From Ashinkailepas kermadecensis (taxonomy: Eukaryota > Arthropoda > Thecostraca > Neolepadidae), in assembly GCA_034440615.1 (NCBI GenBank), contig JAOTOM010005180.1, positions 1,762,746 to 1,826,745 on the forward strand: a stretch of DNA of 64,000 nt. Reading direction: 5' to 3'. The notes under the pieces were generated by a model. The model was given only the letters and a program-made list of their open reading frames with translations, was not told the DNA's origin and made no database searches. The position numbers and the translations under genes are program-made. Below are positions 47,003-57,500 of the stretch, piece after piece. Positions within the stretch are counted from its first letter, which is position 1. Each line of letters starts with the position of its first letter.

Positions 47003-47293
47003 GTATATTCCACCCTATTTCACGAATAATTTATCACTGTACAGGTACCTTGGGATGGGAAATCAAATGGCCATTCTGACCATAATGTATCTAATCTGAT
47101 CTTGCACTCGTTCAGAGTCTTGAAGCAGACTACTTGTTTTAGTAGGGAGTTCCAGTCCCTGACAGCCTGAACACACATTATTTTGTCTTGCTATCAATGG
47201 AAGTGTTCAATGTAAAAGTGGGGTGTTTAATAACATAGTTTGGTATTATTGTGCTTTAGGGTATTCAGTAGAAAAGTTATACATACATCTTAC

Positions 47294-47816
47294 CGGTAAT
47301 CTTCAAGTATCACCCCTCACGCTTTCTTTATATCAACAATGTATCCAAACCATCATCAGCTGGCTGCCAGTCAGCCGTTGGTGACATCACTCAAACATAC
47401 AGAGGGGAGGGTGTGCAGATGCTATTTCACAATGGTGAAAACCTAACCTAACATAACATTAACCTAACCTAACCTGACCCTTATAAATATTCCTGGTGAT
47501 GCCCTTGGATCATTCAGTGCACCCAGCTGCTGGGTGTCGGTACATTTGAGTGACGTCACCAACAGCTGACTGGCAGTCAGCTGACGATGGCTTGGATGCA
47601 CTTGGTTGGTTATTGGTTTTACGACATGTTGACCGTTGAGTCATGTAGCGTCGCCAATCTCACGCCAATTGGTTGTGGGCGAAGAGTAGCGACAGGTGAG
47701 ACTCGAACCCACAACCTTTCGATTGTGAGACGAGCATCTTACCCCTAGACCACTCGTCCCCCTTGGATACATTGTTGAGATAAAGGAAGTGTGAGGGGTA
47801 ATACTTGAAGAATACC
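47294..47816. mobile_element. Second inverted-repeat element, start GGTAATCTTCAAG
   Basis: Left arm 47294-47396 and right arm 47546-47816 are inverted copies over about 95 bases (for example ATCAACAATGTATCCAA / TTGGATACATTGTTGA). Possible 8-bp duplication CATCTTAC / CATTTTAC. A SINE (47601-47761) splits the right arm. Its first bases resemble the MITE at 42840. Confidence 0.75.
47601..47761 (-). mobile_element. SINE copy E nested in an inverted-repeat element
   Basis: Same head type as A and C. Target duplication CTTGGATGCA (47591-47600) and CTTGGATACA (47762-47771). It interrupts the right arm of the element at 47294-47816. Confidence 0.9.
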
Positions 47817-47819
47817 CAT

Positions 47820-50800
47820 TTTACCTACATGAAGCAAATAAGAGGGTTAGGTTTGGTTAGGTTAGGTAAGTTTGAAAAAAGAATAAGCCCATGAGCACAA
47901 ATTGGAGAAAATTGGATGGACCAGTCTTGTTTAACAACAACCTGACTTATTGCTTGCCTAACAAACCAACTACCAATCTTCATCAAACAAACAAACTATT
48001 AATCTTCAGTATTTTTGTCTTAAAAGGTGTTTTTTTTTATTCAGAATACCAAGTCTATGAAGGTCACTAAGTTGATGGGACCACTCATCTTTGGTGCAAA
48101 TGATTTTTTTATTTTAAAAAAATCAAAAATTTTCAACCTTAAAAAAAAACTAAATTAACCAAATCTAACCCATTTGTTTGCCTTATGGAGGCAAATGCAT
48201 GCAAAATCTTCTTGTTACCACCTTAAAGCACAATAATACTGAAGTTAAAAAACATGTTTTCCCCAAAAATTGGATTTTTTTCTTAAAAAACCAGCTTAGG
48301 TTAGGTTAGGTTGTGTTATATTTCTTTTTTATTTTGAGAATTTTCAGAAAATAAATTGCTTGACATTTTTCTAATTTTATTTTCGTGGTATGCAATGAGC
48401 ATACAACACTTCATTGGAGATTGGTGAGGCGATGAAGATCTCTCCAGTCTGCATGCTCTACACAGCTTATTCTGGTTGCCACAGCATCAGTGATTGGCAC
48501 AGTTGGTTAAGGCACCTGCTTACTGTGCCAGTGGTGGCAGGTTCTAATCCTGGTGTTGCTTCACTTTTAACCCAATCACACAGTCATTAACAGTCAGGGC
48601 TGTTGTTTAATGTTGCACTTTAAATTATTTTACAATATCATATACATTGCTTGATGTACTTATATTTGTCTATAAAAGTAAGGAGGGGAAATGCTCAATT
48701 AAAGCCTACTCATGCAATGAATGTCCAATTGGACCATCTGGAATTGTCATCATGGAACTTTGTCTCTGGAAGGGTGCTTCTGGCTAAAAGATTCAAGCAA
48801 ACTGAAGGTCAGACTTCTTTCAATGTGCAACTCTGGCCGAAAACCCTGAGGGGACACTGGAGACACATGCCCCCAGTGCCCCTTGTATCTGCCCCTGTCC
48901 CATAATCAATTGAAAGGGATACTGATGAACTGGAGCCACATAGATGGTTCCATGATAGCTTCACACTTCCCTGCAGTAAAACCTCTCACTTTCCGCTGGC
49001 ATTCAATGTTTGGCATCCTCGAATCAAAGTGGTCATACACCTACCTCACAGTGAGGGTTTGTGATTCCATGAAAACCTTGCCTCCATTTCCAGTTGTTTG
49101 TTTCAACAGCCCTATTCTGTATACACCACATTCCATTACATTTTGAGTGCAAGCAACACTACCATAGGAAGTGCAGAAGATCCCTGGTCCCTGTGATCAT
49201 CCCTGGTCCCTGTGATCTCACATAATGCTCAATGGAGGGGGGGGGGGCTGTTTCTGTCCCCCTAGGAACTCTGAAACTACTGAAACAAGAAGCACACAAT
49301 TTGGAGGAATTATGGCTGTAGTGAGCTTGCAGCAGTATACATTTCATGACCCTAGCTCAATGTCTTCCGGGTGGTACAGTGGTACACAGTGCATGCTGTC
49401 TTTATGGTCGTCAGTACAGACCGACCATGCACTCGTTATGGTCAGCATTTTATTTTTGGGATTTTTTTCTTCAAAGGTGGGTTAGGATAGGTTAGGTTAT
49501 GTTGCTTTTATATATATTTTTTTTATACATTTCTTTTTATGCTTTGTTACCTAAATCAATGCCCCTTTTTGGCATTATTTTGCTCACAGCCTGAAAGGTA
49601 GGCATTTGCACAGAAAATAAGTGGTCCCATCACCTTAGTGCCCTTGATAAACATGGTTATTCTGAAGGAAAATGTATTTAAAAAACGCCTTTTAAGACAA
49701 ATGTACCAAGTCTTCCTCTACCATTTCTTTGTGAAATCACATGTAAGCAAAATATTTACTATGTAAAATCACACTGCTTAGCATTGACAACATAGATGAT
49801 GTGGAGTCACCTCTCCTCACAGACCAATCTCTCTAAGTGCAGGATTTTCATCCAGTAACTACAGGATGAGAAGCCCTTATAGTGTAGTACCCAGAACCAG
49901 GATCCCACCCAACCATAGCCATTTCAAGACCATGAATAATTTAACTTGCTGCACAACACACTGGAAAGGAATGCATCATCAGTGCATTGGCATTGATATT
50001 GGTTGCATTGCCAGCTTTGCAAGTTGGGCTGCTTTCCACCCAGTGTTCATTATAACTGCCTGTGTGAAATGGAGAGTAGTTGGGTAGATGCAAGGGCAGA
50101 TTGAGAAATGCTTCTGGGGTGAACCACATTTTCTTCCACAGTGGAAAAGATTCCTTGAGTGGGGAAGGTGGGTACACTCAAGCATCCTGAGCATAGCCTT
50201 TCATTTGAAAAGGTACTCTTGACTGAAAAAGAAATCCTTTGAGCAGGGGAGGGGTGAGTGCACTCAAGCCCTCCTGAAGGGGCTTTTTTCCCTGTCTGGA
50301 GGGGAGCCACCATATTCCATGGGGGTGGAGAGTGTAATGCCCCTAGTGTCCCCTCCTGTAGCCACCCATGGTTAGGCAGGACAGTCTGTTTCTCTGAGGA
50401 ACTTGAACCCATGGTTGTTGATGTAGGCAGGTAGGTTTAAGGGTAGATCCAGCCAGTCACTTTTAGGTGTGAGGGGAACTTCTGATAATCAAATGTTTCT
50501 TGATAATTTCCCAAAATTCAAGTTTTCCAAAGTCAATGTGCACATGAGGGCTGGAAATATTTTATTGAAGGAGTGGGGAAGGGGTGTACTGTGTGATACT
50601 ATCTCCTTTGTTAAGGGGAAAGGGACATGGACTTGAGCATACTGATGGGCTCCTTTCTCTTCTGGAGGGGTACCTTTCCTCTGAGATGGGTGCCTTTGGC
50701 TGAAAAACCCATTGAGTTGTGAGGGAGAGGGTGAACTTGAGACTTCACAGTTGGGTGCCACTTCTCCATGAGGGATTTTGCCTTGTGGCCCAATCCAGTG

Positions 50801-51310
50801 CCCCCCCCCAAATAATTCCAATTAACTTTATTTCAATTTAATTCATTTGCTTCAAATTGCACCATTCAGTCTTTTGTCAATGAAAGGAAAAGATAACTTC
50901 CTGGAGCACAATGCTCTGGATGGCAAATATCCAGCACAAGGCTGTTTTTCCTGCCCTGCCCCCATGGTCACTGTATGAAGGCCCATGCCCATCACATGAG
51001 GCCCCAACTGCCACAGAAGGCCATAGCAGAAGGTACCTTGGCTGCAATTCAACCATGTCCTGCTATTTGGTGGTACTCAATGTCTTCATTCTACCAACTG
51101 AATAGTGTTGCTTCACAATTTGCAATGCAGATTAGAAGAACACATTTGACAACATTATTATGATGTGAAGATGAACACTTGACATGAAGATTGAGTATGA
51201 CCATGGACCTTACTATGTTACCACATGCTGCTTTGCTGGTACCATATGATTGCATTGTTTTGGTCTATGCCTTGTTTGATTTGTCTTTATGTGTGTGTGT
51301 GTGATTGCAG
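47820..51310. other. CpG-depleted region upstream of TMEM33
   Basis: Likely TMEM33 5' intron or promoter region. Contains TTAGG clusters (48295, 49485), the tRNA-like element (48482) and G-runs. From 49688 to 51364 I found no CG dinucleotide at all. The TMEM33 first exon should lie in or beyond here but I could not place it. Confidence 0.6.
48482..48562 (+). mobile_element. tRNA-like SINE head or tRNA pseudogene
   Basis: TGGCACAGTTGGTTAAGGC resembles an A box and GGTTCTAATCCTGG a B box, 33 bases apart, as in tRNA-derived elements. No clean acceptor stem, so it is not a working tRNA. No target duplication was found. Confidence 0.45.
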
Positions 51311-51592
51311 TACCAGCCTGAATATGGACCCTGCAGATGAGCAGACTCCACCTACCATGACAGACGAACAGCCCCAGTCTGCTACAGACAAAGCTCAGCC
51401 TACTGCTTCAGAGGCAGCACCGCGTCCCGCCGAAGCCACTGGGAGTGCCCGATTCGGCAACGATGGCCCGCCAAACCCTGGCTTGGCAACTATCCAGGAG
51501 CATGTCTCTCAGAACAAGGCACTGTTTGCCATGTTCGTGCTCAGGATTATCGTGATTGGTGCTGCACTGGGATATCTCATCCCAATCGCCGT
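51311..51592 (+). CDS. TMEM33: TMEM33 exon with start codon
   Basis: Acceptor TGTGATTGCAG, 13 nt of 5'UTR, then ATG at 51324. Residues 1-89: a disordered Pro/Glu/Thr-rich tail, then a first TM segment (AMFVLRIIVIGAALGYLIP). The donor is GT|GTAAGT (phase 2). Everything upstream for 1.6 kb lacks CpG. Confidence 0.92.
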
Positions 51593-54500
51593 GTAAGTAC
51601 ATCCTGCGATGGAATGGGAGACGCTGCACGAAAGCTTCCTGGCGTCGTCGTCGGGGGGGCAATATGGTCGGATGTGAACTATTGCAGTTATAAATTATTC
51701 GTGAACGCGAATGATCAATTCTGGTCGAAGCGCCCTAAAGCCCCCCGCCCCCAAACAAAAATATATTCGTGAAGTCAGAGCCATGCCACAATCAATGTTT
51801 GCTACCCCATTGCTCTACCACTCACTATGCATGCCCATTCACTATACATAATGGGGATATTCAATGACAAGGGACCAGGGGCGAATTCAAAGAAGAACCT
51901 TGGGTTCTTAGTCGACCGACTACCAGGCCAATTGCGTCACCAACCTCTCGCTCGGATTGGTCGTTGGTGGACTTGGTAATCGCGCCGGTGTGGGAGGATA
52001 ATATTTTGTTGACAGCCACACAGTGATTTACATGCAGGTATAACACCTCCCTGGTAGTTCAGATGAAACTCACCATTTTCTACTGTCGTAGCAAGGCAGG
52101 GTTCAAATCGCTGCATGTGCCAACATTTGGCCTCTTGATGTGATGCCCGGCTCGATACCGTCCGGTGCGTGACAGTTGAGCGGCCGTGTCGTGGAATTTG
52201 AGGCATGCTAGGTGCTCGGTTCAGATTCTACCCTTAAATTGTGATCTGATACGGTAAGGAGTCTTCGTAAGTGGCCCATGAGAACTTATCAGACATAGCT
52301 AAGTAAATTATGAGTAGCCCATAAGCAATCGTGACATAGAAGGTAGTCTTCGAGAGCCTACGAAATAATATCTGAATGGGATGGACCCTGAAGCCAGCAA
52401 TCCGTCCCACGGAAGATAGGGATACCTTTAAAAAAGATGACTCGCCCTATAGCGCGGTTGCCATGGTCATCAGGCGGCAATGCGTGAGAGCATGTGGTTG
52501 CGGGGCTTGTGATGGTTGACGGCTGCTACACGTCGCCAGATCTGTCGTCATGGGCATAGGATGCAACCGCTTCACGGCGGCTTCAGGTTATGGCGCCCAG
52601 CTGAGGGAGGCGACGGCACAGTCAGCTGTCAGGTTATGACGCCGAGCTGAGGGACGAGGATGCATGGTTAGCTTGCAGGTTATGGCGCCGAGCTGAGGGA
52701 CTTGAAGTTGAACACTGCGCCTGTCAGCGTTGCATGAAAATAATGTACATCAACCCCAGCTGATATCCCCGTCGATCATCTTGCCCCGGCGGAGCCGATG
52801 CCCAGCTTGATGACGCGACCCGCCGCTGTGACGTCACTGACCGGCTGCCGGCCGGTGTGGACAGGTCGGCGCGGTCCGCCTACCTGGCGGCGCTGGCCGC
52901 CTCGCTGGCGACGTCACTGCTGCGGCTGCAGCAGCGCCTGCCGCCGCCGCAGCTGTCACGCCAGTTCGCCGCCACCGTGATGCTGGAGGACGCCTCCCAC
53001 TACGCCATGTACTCGCTGATATTCCTGTACCCGCCGCCGCTGACGTTGGTGATGCTGCCGGTCAGCCTGTTCGCCGCGCTGCACTCGGCCAGCTACACTA
53101 TCAAGCTGTTGGACGTGAGTAGCACGCCGTTTCCATCTCTCTACCTGGGGTGGGGGATCTCTACCGACCTCGTGCTCATTGGTGTCCGGACGAGAAACTC
53201 GACATCCTTGTCTCTAAACGCTGTCTTACCCTGTTTGTTTGTTGCTTGGGGGCACCACGACCAGGAAGTTGTCTCCATGCGCTGTCTCACCTTGTTTGTA
53301 TGTTGCTTGAGGACACTTCAATCAGGAAGTTGTCTCCAGGCGCTGTCTTACCTTGTTTGTGTGTTGCTTGAGGACACTTCAATCAGGAAGTTGTCTCCAA
53401 GTGCTGTCTCACCTTGTTGGTGTGTCGCTTGAGAACACTTCACTGCTGATAACTCGATTAGGAAACTCATCGACGTCATTTAATGCCGATAGGCTTAATT
53501 TGAGTAGGTTCGAGTCGGATGAAGAGCGTTACAGTGAGTATGCGGCTGAGTGTGTACACTGCCACCGGGGGCACTAGAGGCTAGGGTCACTCCGGACTAA
53601 GGCATTGTCAACATTTGTAATCGAGCCAACGATAAATTACTTTTACGTTAGATGTATCATTCACCAGCAAAAACAGATGGCTGGTTTCAACGAGCCGGAA
53701 ATGAAAGTGCTCTTACTTGCACGGGCGCATGTAAGAACATGTACTGTTTTCGCGATTTGCAGTTTTACAGCTGGTGACGTCGGAAAGTTGAGGGGATGTC
53801 CCTCAGGACAGGAAGATCAAGTTCGAAATTGTTCAGGCGGAACCCCTGGCGAATATTGGAGGGCTTGCAGGTTATCCACCGAAATAGAAAACGCGCATGC
53901 TTCGTTTGTGAGCTGGCTTCGTGCGCTGTTCCGCCGGCCAGATTCGTAATGTTACCGCGGGCGGCGCTGTCGGTAAAAATCCGCCGCAACTCGTGTCGCT
54001 AAACATCAGCCATTGCATGTGAGCCTGCTCGGAGGGCTGCCGCACGTCAGTATGACGTGTCAGCCGACCTGGTGTGACGTGACGCCCCGACAGCCGACCT
54101 GGTGTGACGTGACGCCCCGACAGCTGACCTGGTGTGACGTGACGCCCCGACAGCCGACCTGGTGTGACGTGACGTCCCGACAGCCGACCTGGTGTGACGT
54201 GACGCCCCGACAGCTGACCTGGTGTGACGTGCCGCCCAGACAGCTGACCTGGTGTGACGTGCTGCCCCGACAGCCGACCTGGTGTGACGTGCCGCCCCGA
54301 CAGCTGACCTGGTGTGACGTGACGCCCCGACAGCCGACCTGGTGTGACGTGACGTGACGTCCCGACAGCCGACCTGGTGTGCGACAGCCGACCTGGTGTG
54401 ACGTGACGTCCCGACAGCCCGGGAACCGACCTGGTGTGACGTGCTGCCCCGACAGCCGACCTGGTGGTGACGTCGCCCGACAGCCGACCTGGTGTGACGT

Positions 54501-57500
54501 GCCGCCCCGACAGCCGACCTGGTGTGACGTGCCGCCCCGACAGCCGACCTGGTGTGACGTGCTGCCCCGACAGCCGACCTGGTGTGACGTGACGTCCCGA
54601 CAGCCGACCTGGTGTGACGTGCTGCCCCGACAGCCGACCTGGTGTGACGTGACGCCCCGACAGCCGACCTGGTGTGACCTGCCGCCCCGACAGCCGACCT
54701 GGTGTGACGTGACGCTACTGACCGGTCGTGGTGTGGCCAGGCGGCCGGTGCCGGCAGCGCGGCACCTCTCCGGCGCCTCGTCTCCTCGGTGGAGGCGCAC
54801 TCGCAGAACATGCTGCGCGCCGTCGCCACCGCCGAGATCGTCATCCTGCCCTACACGGTCATCATGCTGTTCGCGTAAGCACGGCGCGGCGCTCGTCCAG
54901 CACACTGCCCGGCTGTCGGTACGGCCGCGGTGACGGGGTCTGACGATCGTGATGCACGCAGCGAAAGGCTGTAGTAGCGAGGACCAAGGGCCTTGAGTCC
55001 GTTGCGAGTAAAGGATAGCCTGCCCTCAGTGCGGCACATTGTTTTCCAGGATTGCGCGCCCACCAGGGGCACTGTTTGCCAGAGGGGGAACTCCCCTTTC
55101 AGTTTGGGTCAATTTGCGAACCAGAAGGTATTGATCAGGATCTACACGTCCAGTGACAGTACTCTCTTTCCAATACGAAGGTAATGTCTTCCGGAACTTA
55201 GGGAGTTCCCCGCCCTTCTCAGGGAGGGGTACTTTGTCGTAGTTGACCGGCAGCATTTTCAGGGGACACGAGTTCTTAACAAGGGGGACTCTTCACAATG
55301 AGTGAAACCTCTCCACATTGATGGAATCCTTCCCATCTTCCATTGCGGGATGTTCGTTCAGAACGACGGTCACAACTTCCTCAATAAGATAGCATTTCAT
55401 ATTAATGGGAACCCATTATTTTAGAGAAGCACACCATTCAATTACGGAGCATCCATTTTCATGGAGAACGCAACATTTGAGTATGGGACACACCTCAGAG
55501 CGATAGGTTCGCCATGCCAGCAGGAATCTTCCATTTCTTAGCAGCCGCGGTACAATAAATTTCCCCACTGCACATTGCCTGTGCTCCAGACAGTGCTGTG
55601 CGTAGTGCCCATGATCTTTGGCTCCCCAGAGGATTTTCCTTATTAGTATGACCATCCAAAATGGTACACCGGGTCCTAGTGAGGGCACCAGTGCCATCCA
55701 CTCCGAGTAGGAAGAACCCCCCCGAGGTAGCGTCTGGACGCGCCTCGAGGCGACGGTGAGCGGTGCCTCACGTCAGCAGCATAACGCAACTCTCGCGACA
55801 CGATGATTTTCCGAATTATTTCACGCACTTCTGGTTGGTAATGATTATGTGAAAATTTTATGTTGATTGCACGCCTTGTTAAAACGTCAATGAAGTAGGT
55901 CCATGAGGGCTCAGTCCGTCGGTTTCATGTTTGTCTCCAAAGTATTATCCTTTAGCAAGCGTGCTGCTTTGCAATGCAGCTCTCTAACATTGTATTTGTG
56001 CCATCACGTAGTAGTTGGGATCGGAAGTGCATCCTACTCAGTCTTTTCGGACAAAAACACCGATGTAAGTCATGGAAGCAAATAGGCATCTCAAGTAAGT
56101 AAGCCAATAAGATAACAGAAACGAAGCAGTCGCAGCACTTCCCACTAAGGAGCTACAGGAAGGCCGATTGATTATTTGGGTTAAGGACACGCCGACTACA
56201 GGGTCATATGGCGCCCATACAACAGGAAGGCCGATGAACTGCCAAAAGCAGGCGTTAGGCGTCATGAGGGGACATAATACCAGTGGCGCCCGCTCTCGTG
56301 GAGGGTTTGTGAAGGAACACCGCCAAAGTGGACTTGCTATAATTAATGCTATATTCTAATTTCTAGAGGGGGTGCAAGTGACTTCCAATGGTCAAATTTG
56401 AACAACATTGAAACAAGCTCTCTTATGAGGTGTGGTTCATTTTTATTATCCAATCATTTCACCCTGTCACTTTGCCCCTAAAGTGAACTGGGAACATTTG
56501 GCCACTCAACATCTTGTAATAGAAACGCGTCATACGTCTTCTGTGTGATGTGCTGACAATTTCCAATGTTGTTAACTGAGCGAAAATTGAACTTGCTACA
56601 TTTTTATAGCATCTTGAATAACTTCCATAAAGGCTTAACCCTGTCACTTTTGCAGTCAATTCCAGAATTTGTGTCCTAAATTATCACATTGTATTCCTTT
56701 GAATTGTATATCAGGTGTTCTACATTACCGAATTAATTTCCAATGGTCTCAAATAAACCGGCATAAAATCAGCTGCCTTCTGATGCCATACTCTACTACT
56801 TTTATAGATATCTAACTCTGCCATTTTTGCACTCAATGCCATGCTATCTGTCTGGTATTATCACATTGTATTCCTTTTAATTGTATATCAGATGTTCTAC
56901 ATCAGCGAATTAATTTCCAATGGTCTCAAATAAACCGGCATAAAATCAGCTGCCTTCTGATGCCATACTCTACTACTTTTATAAATATCTAACCCTGCCA
57001 TTTTTTACCTTTTGACGTGAAGCTTTTCGGCATTATTGAGGTTTTTGGCATGGCTCGATGCATGTCAAGCGCCGACAATTGCTGCCCAGAGGATCCGTAG
57101 GGCCGCCGAGCGGTGGCACGCCAAAAGTAAACTTCCGCCCTTCAATAATACTAAGCAACATCGGCTCTGCCACGCCAAAATGGTGCAGGATAAATTCACG
57201 GTTGTAGATGCATTATTTTCGTTCAACGCCCACAGGCGTAATGTTCTTAAACAATATCGAGAAAACCTGTCGGCCTCAACCTCAATGGTGGCGGAACTCA
57301 GGCACATCGCCTATCGTTTCAAATATGAAAATCTGCCTATAACTTTGGCGTTGGGGCCCATTAACAGTCGGGGGATGGTTCAGCGCCCCGCCATATTATG
57401 AATCGCGCGGTCGGGGACGGGCCGCGGGCCACGGGCGTCGCCCCGGCGGCCCGCCATCTATGGCGGAAAATAGTTTCAGAAGACAATACGCAAAGTAACA

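Larger units (their letters stand above)
45914..47039. mobile_element. Non-autonomous hAT-type element, copy 2, carrying two MITEs
   Basis: Same ends and body as the copy at 23093, with 8-bp duplication TACAGGTA at 45906-45913 and 47040-47047. Two other elements (46364-46696 and 46705-47002) interrupt it at the site that is intact (GTATATTC) in copy 1. Confidence 0.88.

Noticed and set aside
57036..57401. 121-codon open frame in TMEM33 intron 3 as a gene
   Set aside because: Has a somewhat protein-like composition but no ATG context, no splice partners and no family I recognise; kept only as a note in the intron description.
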